Positions 17,405 through 25,140 of a DNA stretch of 64,000 nt are shown here, piece by piece; within the stretch, counting starts at the first letter, position 1; the number at the start of each line of letters is the position of its first letter. A program made the translations under genes and the position numbers. Origin of the DNA: Elusimicrobia bacterium GWA2_51_34 (GTDB lineage Bacteria > Elusimicrobiota > Elusimicrobia > Elusimicrobiales > UBA9959). Under the pieces are notes generated by a model. The model saw only the letters and a list, made by a program, of their open reading frames with translations, was not told the origin of the DNA and made no database searches. The stretch is taken from the NCBI GenBank assembly GCA_001799565.1, contig MGTS01000033.1, positions 1-64,000 of the forward strand, given 5' to 3'.

Positions 17405-18325
17405 CTAAACCGCGTGCTGCAAGAAGAATTCGTAGGCCTTGGAGATGCCATCTTTGAGCGGGGTGGAGGGTTTCCAACCCCAGGCGGACGCACGGGTGGT
17501 ATCTATTAATTTCTGTTTCATACCTACGGGCTTTGTCAGGTCGTGCGTGAACGCGCCGGTGTAGCCCACAACTTCAGCCGCAGTTTGGTAATAGTCGTTA
17601 ATGGAATAGTCGCGGCCCAGACCGACATTCATCAGGTCCGGCAGTGTGTCAAAATCAGTTACAGCTTTGTGGATACAGTCGGCGATGTCGCCCGCGTACA
17701 TAAATTCCCTCCGGGCCGTGCCGTCGCCCCAGATCTCAACCGCCTTTTCCCCGTTCAGCTTTGCCAGATGAAGTTTGCGTATGACTGAGGGGATCATGTG
17801 TGAATGTTCAGGCGCGAATTTATCCCAACGGCCATAAAGGTTGCAGGGAATAAGGGTTTTATAGCGGAATTCAGGCGCTTCTTTTGAAATATAGGCGCAA
17901 AGTCTGGACACTACGGTCTTTGCCAGAGCATAGCCTTCATTTGTGGGTTCAAGTTCCCCCTGTAATATCATCTCCTCTTTAAGGGGATTGGGGGCATTGC
18001 GCGGGTACATGCAGGAACTGCCCAGATTTATGAGCTTTTTAACCCCGCAGTTGCGGGCGGCCCACACTATATTGCGTCCCATGTCCAGGTTTTCAAGCAG
18101 GAAGGCCACAGGGTAGGCCATATTAGCCTGTATGCCGCCCACGCGGCCCGCGGCATGGATAATAATATCCGGCTTTACGCGTTCCAGATAAGTTTTTACA
18201 GCCGCGTAATCAAAAAGGTTTAAATCAGGGATATCAGGGGAAAATATTTTCAGTTTAGAGGCCGATGGATGTTCAAGAAAGTTATGCCCTACCATGCCGG
18301 AACCGCCTGTTAGAAAAACTTTCAT
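17405..18325 (-). CDS. GDP-L-fucose / GDP-L-colitose synthase-like SDR
   Basis: A 306-residue short-chain dehydrogenase. The Rossmann motif GGSGMVGHNF is at residues 6-15. The catalytic triad is in LGSSCMYPRNAPNPLKEE and EGYALAK, the diagnostic pattern of GDP-4-keto-6-deoxymannose 3,5-epimerase-4-reductase (Fcl/WcaG). ColC, which makes GDP-L-colitose from the ColD product, is a homologue with the same signature. Adjacency to a ColD-like gene favours ColC, but GDP-fucose synthase cannot be excluded and one enzyme may serve both. The ATG at 18325 follows a clear GGAGGGG site and overlaps the preceding SDR stop by four bases. Confidence 0.82.
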   Translation of the reverse strand: MKVFLTGGSGMVGHNFLEHPSASKLKIFSPDIPDLNLFDYAAVKTYLERVKPDIIIHAAGRVGGIQANMAYPVAFLLENLDMGRNIVWAARNCGVKKLINLGSSCMYPRNAPNPLKEEMILQGELEPTNEGYALAKTVVSRLCAYISKEAPEFRYKTLIPCNLYGRWDKFAPEHSHMIPSVIRKLHLAKLNGEKAVEIWGDGTARREFMYAGDIADCIHKAVTDFDTLPDLMNVGLGRDYSINDYYQTAAEVVGYTGAFTHDLTKPVGMKQKLIDTTRASAWGWKPSTPLKDGISKAYEFFLQHAV

Positions 18326-19260
18326 TTCCCCTCCGCGGCGCTGTCGTCTGCTTTTTTGCATAATTTAAGACATGGGTCTTTTTTTATGGTATTCAGGTCC
18401 AGCTCATTAATTTTTGAAGCGTAATACGCGTAAAGTTTTTCAACACCCTTTTCATAGGAAGTAAAATTAAAACCATTCAGTTCTTTCAGGATGCGCCGGT
18501 TGCTGCCGGTATATTCAGTATTCATGCCCGCATTAAGCACACTTATTTCGCTTTTTGCTCCGGAAACGGCGTTTATCATTCCGGCCAGGGAAAGCAGATC
18601 CACGGAATTGGTCGGAGTGATATTGTAATGCGGGTATTTGGGCTTTATTTCCAGGAACCGCCGGATGATTTTACAGAAGTCCTCTATCCACAAATAGTCA
18701 AATTTGACATTTTGGTTTATAACTATAGGCAAGCCCAGCAGATTTTTTAATATGGAGTTTGAGATGAATTTGCAGGTGTAATCTTCGTATTTGCCGTAAA
18801 GGCCGAAAATACGCAGACAGGTGATATTGTCCGTTTTTTCTATATACTTTGACATCACATACTTAGCATAACCATAATCATCGGCCGGCGCATGGGCGCC
18901 GAAATAATCTTCCGCCATTTTAGGAAGGCAGTACCGCTTGTCATACTCCGCGCCGCTGCCCATGTGTATCATACGCATGCCCGGCTTAAGACACCACGCC
19001 AGGTTAAAAAACATCCGCAGGTTGCGCGACACGGCGTCGGCGGGTATGCCTTTAAGCTCGGCGCCCCTGGTACCGCCGATATTGGCGCAATGGATAATGA
19101 TGTCGGGGGAAAAGCTTGCCACTGCAGCACTAACCGCGTCTTCGCTGGAAAGGTCAAGACCGGGCAGGTCCGCCGGAAATACCTGTTGCCCTTCAGCAAG
19201 GAAATGTTCTGCCAGATTACGGCCTATAAAGCCGTTAGCGCCTGAAAGGAATATTTTCAT
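18322..19260 (-). CDS. NAD(P)-dependent SDR sugar epimerase/reductase (YerF-candidate)
   Basis: A 312-residue extended SDR with GANGFIGRNL at residues 7-16 and the catalytic YGYAKYVMSKY (Tyr-x3-Lys). The middle region diverges from Gmd, GalE and Fcl. It lies only ten bases after a ThDP enzyme gene resembling YerE. In the CDP-yersiniose pathway YerE adds a two-carbon unit to C4 and YerF, an SDR, reduces the resulting ketone, so this position fits YerF. The assignment rests on gene order; any 4-keto reduction of a deoxysugar would give the same family match. The C-terminal 20 residues are Lys-rich and unlike other SDRs. Confidence 0.75.
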   Translation of the reverse strand: MKIFLSGANGFIGRNLAEHFLAEGQQVFPADLPGLDLSSEDAVSAAVASFSPDIIIHCANIGGTRGAELKGIPADAVSRNLRMFFNLAWCLKPGMRMIHMGSGAEYDKRYCLPKMAEDYFGAHAPADDYGYAKYVMSKYIEKTDNITCLRIFGLYGKYEDYTCKFISNSILKNLLGLPIVINQNVKFDYLWIEDFCKIIRRFLEIKPKYPHYNITPTNSVDLLSLAGMINAVSGAKSEISVLNAGMNTEYTGSNRRILKELNGFNFTSYEKGVEKLYAYYASKINELDLNTIKKDPCLKLCKKADDSAAEGK

Positions 19261-19270
19261 TTTAAATAGG

Positions 19271-21034
19271 TTAAAGCTGGTCTATAGGCCTTACGATCAT
19301 ATGCTTATAAAATTCGGAGCGTTCCAAAAAAGGGTCCATGTCTTCAATTGGTTTATTAACTATAAGTTTGGGCTCAACGCTGGTCATTTTTTCCAAGAGT
19401 TTGATGTCCAGCAGGCCGGGCTTTGAGTCTGAGAGAAAACGGGATATATGCTTCCCGCAGCCTTTGGCGTCGGTTATCTCCGAAGCCTTTATGCCGTAAG
19501 CTTTCGCGATATCCGCGAAACATGGAGCGCTGTAATCATAAACCGTGGATTGATAGCGCTTGTTGAAATACAGTTCCTGAAACTGCCGCACCATTCCAAG
19601 GTTTGCATTGTTAAGAACTATTATTTTCACAGGCAGGTTGCGGCGCCGCAATATTTCAAGCTCCTGAATATTCATCTGCAGGCCGCCGTCGCCGCAAATA
19701 ACAATAGAGCGCTTGCCGGAAGAAATTGAGGCGCCGATAGCGTTTGGCAGGGCAAATCCCATGGACCCCATCCCGCCGGAGAAAAACACCCGCTGGCCGG
19801 GCTTAACGGACCAGGTTTGCGCCGCCCACATCTGATGCTGCCCCACATCCACGCTGACAAGGTCGCCCTTACGGCTGGCCTTACAAATAGCGGCTATTAT
19901 CTCATTTGGAACTTTCCTGCTGCCGTTTATATTAATAGTGGATGGATAGGCTTTTTTATAGGCCAGCAGATGCCGGTGCCAATCCTTTATATCCGCCCGG
20001 CCGACACCGGCGTTAAGAGCGCGCAGGAAATTTTTCACATCCGCGTTTATGACTATATCCGCCTTGACCTTGGCGTTAAGCTCATGTTTGTCAATATCAA
20101 CGTGGACTAAAGCCGCTTCCCTGGCAAATGTTTTTACGTCGGTGCCTGTCTGACGCGTGTCCAGCCTTGAACCTAAAACAAGAATGAAGTCGGAGTTCGC
20201 CAAAGCAAGGTTTCCATAACGGTTGCCATAAGCGCCTATAAGGCCCATATCGTGCGGATATCCCTCTTCCACGGCATCACGGCCCATTAGGGATTCCACT
20301 ACAGGGATGGACGTTTTACCCAGAAAAGTCGCCAATTCCGAAACCGCGCCTGAAAGGCGCACCCCTCCGCCGGCCAGGACAATGGGCCTTCGGGAACGCT
20401 TGAGAAGCTTAAGAACATGGTTTAAGCCCTTTATTACGGGACTTATTTGTCTTGCCAAAGCGCTGTGCTCCCGGCTGCCGTAAAAAGACATGGCCTTATC
20501 CGGGTTAAATACAGCGCGCTGTATATTCATGGGGACATCCAGCAAAACAGGACCTTTACGCCCATGCTCCGCCAGGAAAAGGCACTTTTCAAGCTGATAG
20601 CGAAGGTCTTTGATATCCGAAACCATAACCGCATATTTTGTTATCGGCTTGATAATACTTACTATATCCGTTTCCTGAAAGCCTATCTGGCGCACGGGCC
20701 TGTTATACTTATATTCATAAGTATTCACCTGGCCGGTAATGCAAAGCATCGGGACAGAGTCAAAAAAGCAGCTGCCTATAGGGGTTATTAAATTGGTGGC
20801 GCCGGGTCCGCTGGTGGCGATCGCTACTCCGGGTTTTCCGCTGGCCCTGGCATACCCCTCCGCGGCAAAACCAGCGCCCTGCTCGTGAGCGGCATTCACC
20901 ATTTCAACATCCTTGCGCATATAAAGCGAATCGGTCAAGTGGGCTATCGCCCCACCGATATAGCCGAATATTTTGTTAATGCCGTTATGCTTCAGGACTT
21001 CAACTATATAGTCTGACGCTTTTACTGAACCCAT
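19271..21034 (-). CDS. ThDP-dependent enzyme, acetolactate synthase-like (YerE-candidate)
   Basis: A 587-residue ThDP-binding enzyme with the three-domain layout of acetohydroxyacid synthases. The catalytic Glu is in AAHEQGAG (Glu51) and the central FAD/nucleotide-binding domain has VLAGGGVRLSGA. The ThDP/Mg motif starts GDGGLQMNIQELE and ends in VLNNANLGM near residue 480. No ilvN or other branched-chain amino-acid gene is near. It sits between RfbH/reductase genes and an SDR, the position of YerE in the yersiniose cluster, where a ThDP flavoenzyme moves the acetyl unit of pyruvate to C4 of a CDP-3,6-dideoxy-4-ketohexose. I favour that role; an ordinary IlvB is the alternative. Confidence 0.8.
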   Translation of the reverse strand: MGSVKASDYIVEVLKHNGINKIFGYIGGAIAHLTDSLYMRKDVEMVNAAHEQGAGFAAEGYARASGKPGVAIATSGPGATNLITPIGSCFFDSVPMLCITGQVNTYEYKYNRPVRQIGFQETDIVSIIKPITKYAVMVSDIKDLRYQLEKCLFLAEHGRKGPVLLDVPMNIQRAVFNPDKAMSFYGSREHSALARQISPVIKGLNHVLKLLKRSRRPIVLAGGGVRLSGAVSELATFLGKTSIPVVESLMGRDAVEEGYPHDMGLIGAYGNRYGNLALANSDFILVLGSRLDTRQTGTDVKTFAREAALVHVDIDKHELNAKVKADIVINADVKNFLRALNAGVGRADIKDWHRHLLAYKKAYPSTININGSRKVPNEIIAAICKASRKGDLVSVDVGQHQMWAAQTWSVKPGQRVFFSGGMGSMGFALPNAIGASISSGKRSIVICGDGGLQMNIQELEILRRRNLPVKIIVLNNANLGMVRQFQELYFNKRYQSTVYDYSAPCFADIAKAYGIKASEITDAKGCGKHISRFLSDSKPGLLDIKLLEKMTSVEPKLIVNKPIEDMDPFLERSEFYKHMIVRPIDQL

Positions 21035-21437
21035 TTATATCCGCCTTTTTATAGTAATACTTTTTTAAAAAACACAATTTGCGCCGCTTAACCTGAAAGT
21101 TTCAGTTGCGACTTTCCCTTTCGCAGTGACTCTGGCCTGTCGCTGGCCTATGGCGTAGTCAGCGACTGAGCTCAAGGTGCGCTGCGCGCGGCATACACCC
21201 TCGTGGATTTGGCGGCACTGCCGCTTCAAATCCACGACCCGCTGCTGCGGGGAATCCTGCATAATTCTGTTCTCCTGTTTCCTCAATGAAAATCATCTTG
21301 AACTGCAGGATTCGGGTTAAAGCCCGACAAAACCACCGTCTATATTTTAGCATTTAGGACACATGCGCGCTTTTACGGTTGGCGTCAAGAAAATTACGCT
21401 AAGCGGAGACTTCAGCGGAAAAAGCTAGAAGAAGAAA
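21035..21437. other. Gene-free gap holding a MITE-like element
   Basis: No credible gene in about 400 bases. It contains the repeat element described at 21085-21332 and a short AT-rich piece just before the reductase stop. Short ORFs here are repeat-derived. Confidence 0.7.
21085..21332. repeat. MITE-like element with TTTAACCCGAATCCTGCA ends, copy 1
   Basis: One end reads TTAACCTGAAAGTTTCAG and the other CTGCAGGATTCGGGTTAAA; these are imperfect inverted copies of TTTAACCCGAATCCTGCA. An internal GGGGAATCCTGCA also pairs with the right end. The last 95 bases match, in the same orientation relative to the ends, the minus strand of 41811-41905. The element carries no gene. Structure and two dispersed copies suggest a non-autonomous element or a large REP unit. 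Confidence 0.75.
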
Positions 21438-22124
21438 TTATTCCCAATCATCAGTTCTGATGTTTTCAGCGGGCACACCGTTGTCCGCCAGACAGGATTT
21501 AAAATTTTTAATCATCACAGGCGGCCCTGAGATAAAATACACAGCGGAAACTCCGTTTTCTCTTAAAATTTTCTGTATATCCAGCCGGCCGTCTTTTTCC
21601 TCGTTTAGCAGTGTGAGCGAAAAAGAGGGATTAATGATATGCGCTTTTTCCAGGTCGGCCTTATAAAGATGATGAGAGGGGTTTCTTACGCCGAAATAAA
21701 ACTTCGGGTTTTGATAAACTGCGAATGCCGGGGATGTAAACAGAGAAAGAAAGGGCGTAATTCCCGTTCCTCCGGCTATAAAAACGGATTTCCGGGTATT
21801 ATGCTCAATAGCAAAAATATCCCCATATGGCAGTTTTACATATATAACTTTTCCCGGTACCAGTTCACCGGCCATACGCGCGGTAAATTTGCCCTTCGCG
21901 GCGAAGGTTATTTTAATAGTTTCCATGTCAGGAGAACTTTGCATGGAGAAACACCGCGATTCGGGCCAGGGCCTGGCGGGGTCAAATTCATCCAGCGCAA
22001 GATGCAGAAATTGGCCGGGATTGTACTTATAGGCTTTTTCCAGCGCGCGCAGGGTAACAGTCCTGATATCCGAGACAGGATTTTCAACAGAAACCACCTC
22101 GGACTTGTATTTTTTAACGATCAT
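21438..22124 (-). CDS. FAD/NAD(P)H oxidoreductase (DdhD/E3-like, lacking a ferredoxin domain)
   Basis: A 228-residue ferredoxin reductase-type flavoprotein. A FAD-binding barrel (residues 1-95, with NPGQFLHLAL and SRCFSMQSSP in the place of the usual RxYS motif) is followed by an NAD-binding domain with IAGGTGITPFLS at about 118 and ISGPPVMIKN near 200. It directly follows rfbH, where the E3 reductase (DdhD/AscD/RfbI) belongs. E3 normally has an N-terminal plant-type [2Fe-2S] ferredoxin domain with four cysteines and is about 330 residues; here that domain is absent. Electrons from FAD would have to reach the [2Fe-2S] cluster in RfbH directly or through a separate ferredoxin. Confidence 0.8.
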   Translation of the reverse strand: MIVKKYKSEVVSVENPVSDIRTVTLRALEKAYKYNPGQFLHLALDEFDPARPWPESRCFSMQSSPDMETIKITFAAKGKFTARMAGELVPGKVIYVKLPYGDIFAIEHNTRKSVFIAGGTGITPFLSLFTSPAFAVYQNPKFYFGVRNPSHHLYKADLEKAHIINPSFSLTLLNEEKDGRLDIQKILRENGVSAVYFISGPPVMIKNFKSCLADNGVPAENIRTDDWE

Positions 22125-22139
22125 CTTTTAAACCGCCCG

Positions 22140-22300
22140 TAACTACTCAGATTGATAGGCTGAATGGTGAAGGCTGTAGACTGTAGGCTATTAGGCTGTT
22201 AGCCCCACACTTTTTCCCAAAAGGGCCAATGTGCAGGGTTAGCCTGCATTCATACTTCTTACCTACAGCCTAATAGCCTACAGCCTATCCGCCTACGCAG
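22140..22300. repeat. Modular intergenic repeat, copy 3
   Basis: Arms TGTAGACTGTAGGCTATTAG and CTACAGCCTAATAGCCTACA are inverted copies. The centre holds a CACACTTTTTCCCAAAAGGG hairpin unit like that at 1755-1795 rather than the GATGCGTAGC block found in copies 1 and 2. Outer arms are thus constant and the centre is exchangeable. Confidence 0.75.
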
Positions 22301-23719
22301 TTAAAACTTTCCCATAAACTCCGCTACGCAGTCTTCTACATAAGCGAACATGCTTTCGGTCATGCCGGGATAGGTTCCTAGGAAAAAAGTACTATTCATT
22401 ACAAAGTCGGTGACGCTCAATTCCCCCTGCACGCGGCATGGTCTGCCGATAAAGGCCGGCTGGCGGAGCATATTGCCGGCGAAGATATTACGTGTTTCTA
22501 TCCGGCGCTCGTTCAGAAACGTAACCAGGTCATTACGCGTAAAAGGGGCATTTTCTCTGACGGACAGGATATAGGTGAACCAGGAAGGATCGGAACCTGG
22601 TGTAGCCTCGGGAAGAAGGAATGAATCCGCGTAGCGGGAAAAGATCTTCTGATAACGGTTGAAATTCGCGCGTCTTTTTTCGCCGAACATTTCAAGCTTA
22701 TCCATTTGGGCCGAGCCTATTGCCGCCTGCATATCGGTCATTTTGAGGTTATAACCGAGTTCGGAGTAGACATATTTGTGATCGTATCCGGCGGGAAGCG
22801 TTCCGAACTGCTGTGAGAACCGTTTGCCGCAGGTATTGTTTTCGCCACCGGCGCAGTAACAGTCGCGCCCCCAGTCCCGGAAAGACCGGATGATCTGGGC
22901 CAATTGCTCGCTATTAGTAACCACGGCGCCGCCCTCCCCCGTGGTGATGTGGTGTGCCGGGTAAAAAGAGAGCGTGGCGATATGCCCGAAGGTCCCGGTA
23001 TATTGTAATTTTTGAGGCATAGCAACTTGGAGGCAAAGCCGTTTAGCGGGAGGACCATCTGCATCCAAGTTGTCTTGCATCCGAATCTCTTGGCGGCCAA
23101 GTTGCTTTGCATCTAAATCGCTTTGCATCCGGTATCTACTTCCGAGCGCGTCGCAGTTGTCCTCTATAAGCCAGAGGTCATGTTTTTTTACAATTTTCAA
23201 AACCTCTTCCACATTGAAAGGATTGCCGAGCGTATGGGCGAGGAAAATAGCGCGGGTTTTAGACGAAACGGCATGCTTCAGGGCTTCAATATTGACATTG
23301 TAGGTGGGAAGTTCCACATCCACAAAAACGGGAACCAGCCCGTTTTGCAGAATGGGAGTGACGGTCGCCGGAAACCCCGCGGCCACAGTGATCACTTCAT
23401 CACCCGGAACAAGCCTTTTTTTACCGAGTTTTTTAGAGGTCAAGGCGGAAAGAGCAAGCAAGTTCGCGGACGAACCGGAATTTGCAAGGATGACATTTTC
23501 AACTTCAAGAAAATCCGATATTTTCTCCGCGAAGCTCTCGGCGTAGCGCCCTTCCGTGAGCCAGAAATCAAGCGACGAATCCACCAGCGCGACCAGTTCT
23601 CTTTCGTCGAACACCCTTCCCGCGTAGCGGACGGTATCTTTTTCCCGGTTGAAAGATTTAGCGGCAAAAGCCGACGCGTGATAGGCCCTAACAGCGTCTA
23701 AAATTTCTTTACGGGTCAT
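22301..23719 (-). CDS. rfbH: CDP-4-keto-6-deoxyglucose 3-dehydratase (E1), RfbH/DdhC
   Basis: A 472-residue PLP- and [2Fe-2S]-dependent dehydratase that removes the C3 hydroxyl of CDP-4-keto-6-deoxy-D-glucose. His256 replaces the usual PLP Lys (SFYPAHHITTGEGG). The cluster cysteines are Cys189, Cys287, Cys289 and Cys297, giving C-x97-C-x-C-x7-C. Characterised E1 enzymes have C-x57-C-x-C-x7-C (from memory) and about 437 residues. The excess of about 40 residues (197-237) coincides with an in-frame repeat insertion. The gene leads into the E3-like reductase, as in ddhC-ddhD. The rest of the protein is well conserved, so it is probably functional. Confidence 0.9.
   Translation of the reverse strand: MTRKEILDAVRAYHASAFAAKSFNREKDTVRYAGRVFDERELVALVDSSLDFWLTEGRYAESFAEKISDFLEVENVILANSGSSANLLALSALTSKKLGKKRLVPGDEVITVAAGFPATVTPILQNGLVPVFVDVELPTYNVNIEALKHAVSSKTRAIFLAHTLGNPFNVEEVLKIVKKHDLWLIEDNCDALGSRYRMQSDLDAKQLGRQEIRMQDNLDADGPPAKRLCLQVAMPQKLQYTGTFGHIATLSFYPAHHITTGEGGAVVTNSEQLAQIIRSFRDWGRDCYCAGGENNTCGKRFSQQFGTLPAGYDHKYVYSELGYNLKMTDMQAAIGSAQMDKLEMFGEKRRANFNRYQKIFSRYADSFLLPEATPGSDPSWFTYILSVRENAPFTRNDLVTFLNERRIETRNIFAGNMLRQPAFIGRPCRVQGELSVTDFVMNSTFFLGTYPGMTESMFAYVEDCVAEFMGKF
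23008..23130. repeat. Family B repeat inserted in frame in rfbH
   Basis: About 120 bases reading in frame through the gene and encoding residues 197-237 (RMQSDLDAKQLGRQE onward). The DNA consists of GATGCAAAGCGATTTAGATG, GCAAAGCAACTTGG, GATGCAAGACAACTTGG and CTTTGCCTCCAAGTTGCTAT, the same units that fill gaps at 24600-24640, 25010-25140, 29300-29390 and 55060-55140. The halves are partly inverted. It replaces nothing: flanking residues match E1 enzymes on both sides. Confidence 0.88.
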
Positions 23720-23845
23720 ATGTATTTTTTCACCTTTATCTTCTAAACATGAATCTTTAAAATTGCCGTAAGTTTTTTGATACGGCTATTGCCATAGGCC
23801 GTAAACATAAAAAACAAAACTGCCACGAAACAGCATAACACCGGA
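23720..23845. repeat. Family A repeats between rfbH and the MBL hydrolase
   Basis: A short gap with AAGTTTTTTGATACGGC, ATTGCCATAGGCCGTAA and an AT-rich remainder. No gene seen. Confidence 0.6.
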
Positions 23846-24589
23846 CTACAATTTAATCCGCAGACCGTCTTTGGCGGCGGTGGTGCGGGTAAATATTTTT
23901 CGGGCCACGCGCAAAGCCATGGCCCTGCGGCGCATATCGGGATATCTGTCGGCTGAAAAATGCGTAAGCACAAGGCGCCCGGCCCCCGCTTTCACAGCCA
24001 GTCCGGCGGCGGTTTCCGGATTAAAATGCGGCCAACCGGGATTAGACTCACCCGGAAGGTGGGAGCATTCGGTTACAAGCAAATCCGCCCTTGTTGCCAG
24101 TTTAAGCGCGTTCAGGCAATAGCCGGTATCGGTGCAATAAACCAGGGTTTTTCCGTCAATGCGCAGACGTAAACCCAGTACCGGATCGGAGTGCTTAAGC
24201 GGCCGGCTTTCCACCTTGAAAGGCAGTTTTGAGGCCTCGGCAGGAAGTTCAATTATCTTTACGCGATAAGGCAGCCTGGCCAGCGGCATGGTAAAAGGGT
24301 TGTTTACAAATGTGTGGAGCACACTACGCGCGCCGGTACCGGCGCATATTGTAAGCCCTTCCCTAAACCTGAACTTCAGCAGGGTATGCAGGCCTATTAT
24401 GTGGTCCAGGTGGAAATGGCTGAGAAAAAGATATACCGGTTTTGAACCGTCACAATAACGGTCAAGCTTGGCCAAGCCGTTGCCGGCATCAAGCACAATA
24501 TCAAAACGCTTTGTTTTTACAAGAGCGCATACGGTATTGCCGGTACAAGTGTCGTACCAGCCGTTGGTGCCTAGGAAGATTATATCCAT
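23846..24589 (-). CDS. Metallo-beta-lactamase-fold hydrolase (RNase Z-like)
   Basis: A 247-residue MBL-fold protein. The metal-binding motif SHFHLDHIIG has His58, His60, Asp62 and His63. Further ligands are in CTDTGYC, TECSH and LTHFSADRY. This set resembles RNase Z/ElaC or YhfI-type phosphodiesterases rather than beta-lactamases. The ATG at 24589 (MDIIFLGTNGWYDT) is preferred because the family begins MxxxFLGTxG. It sits inside the CDP-sugar gene group but has no obvious role there; it may be an insertion between rfbG and rfbH, since repeats border it on both sides. Substrate unknown: tRNA 3'-ends or a cyclic phosphodiester are possible. Confidence 0.82.
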   Translation of the reverse strand: MDIIFLGTNGWYDTCTGNTVCALVKTKRFDIVLDAGNGLAKLDRYCDGSKPVYLFLSHFHLDHIIGLHTLLKFRFREGLTICAGTGARSVLHTFVNNPFTMPLARLPYRVKIIELPAEASKLPFKVESRPLKHSDPVLGLRLRIDGKTLVYCTDTGYCLNALKLATRADLLVTECSHLPGESNPGWPHFNPETAAGLAVKAGAGRLVLTHFSADRYPDMRRRAMALRVARKIFTRTTAAKDGLRIKL

Positions 24590-24594
24590 GATAG

Positions 24595-25140
24595 TATAGA
24601 TGCAAAGAGGCAAAGCAATTTAGATGCAAAGACAATATTCAAAACTATTTTTCAGCCAAACTATTCTTAAAAGAAGAAAGCATTTTAGATAAAACTTCTA
24701 TGCGTGAGAATATGTCTTCCAGATTGGAAAGATAGTTTAATTCTTTGCATAAAGTTAATATAGCTTCTACCTCGCATAAAGATCCGAAAGATATGTTTAG
24801 AAAATTGGAGAATTCTTTCGCTGACTTTCGCCCTTTTCCTTCTGCTATATTTAAAGCTACCGAAACTACTGCCCTTTTTAATTGCTGCTTGAGGTTGTAT
24901 TCCTCGCTTTTAGGCAACTTTTCCGCTACCACATATATGTCTTTTATGAGGCTTACACTATTCTCCCAAACCTTAAGACCTTTATATAATCCAGCCATGC
25001 CCCTCCCATTTAGCAACTTAGCAGTTTAGCAGTCTAGCAATTTAGCCGTTTAGCGACCTATTTCCAACACCTCTGTACCGCTAAACTGCTTTACCTCTTT
25101 GCGTCTAAATTGCTTTGCCTCTAAATGGCCTTGCCTCTAT
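24595..25140. repeat. Family B repeats flanking an S23-type gene in inverted orientation
   Basis: Left block (24598-24640): GATGCAAAGAGGCAAAGCAA, TTTAGATGCAAAGAC. Right block (25010-25140): tandem TTAGCAGTTTAGCAG units, then the opposite orientation, CTTTGCGTCTAAATTGCTTT and GCCTCTAAATGGCC. The left block is the inverse of the last part of the right block, so the S23-type gene at 24645-24998 lies in the loop of a long potential stem. The right block also supplies the last codons of the rfbG-like gene. Confidence 0.8.
24645..24998 (-). CDS. Four-helix-bundle (S23/IVS-type) protein
   Basis: A 117-residue protein of the 23S-rRNA-intervening-sequence/S23 family (beginning MAGLYKGLKVWENS), with the typical motifs LKQQLKRAVVSVALNIAEG and AKEFSNFLNISFGSLCE. 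Family members form pentameric four-helix bundles and relate to the Avd protein of diversity-generating retroelements. They were first found inside intervening sequences of 23S rRNA genes. Biochemical role unknown, nucleic-acid binding suspected. ATG 24998 is preceded by GGGAGGGGC, stronger than the ATG 18 bases upstream. Here it is not in an rRNA gene but sits inside inverted repeats. Confidence 0.88.
   Translation of the reverse strand: MAGLYKGLKVWENSVSLIKDIYVVAEKLPKSEEYNLKQQLKRAVVSVALNIAEGKGRKSAKEFSNFLNISFGSLCEVEAILTLCKELNYLSNLEDIFSRIEVLSKMLSSFKNSLAEK

Noticed and set aside
19271-21034. Branched-chain amino acid synthesis (ilvB)
   Set aside because: No ilvN, ilvC or leu genes nearby and a strong sugar-gene context. 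Kept as an alternative rather than the main call.
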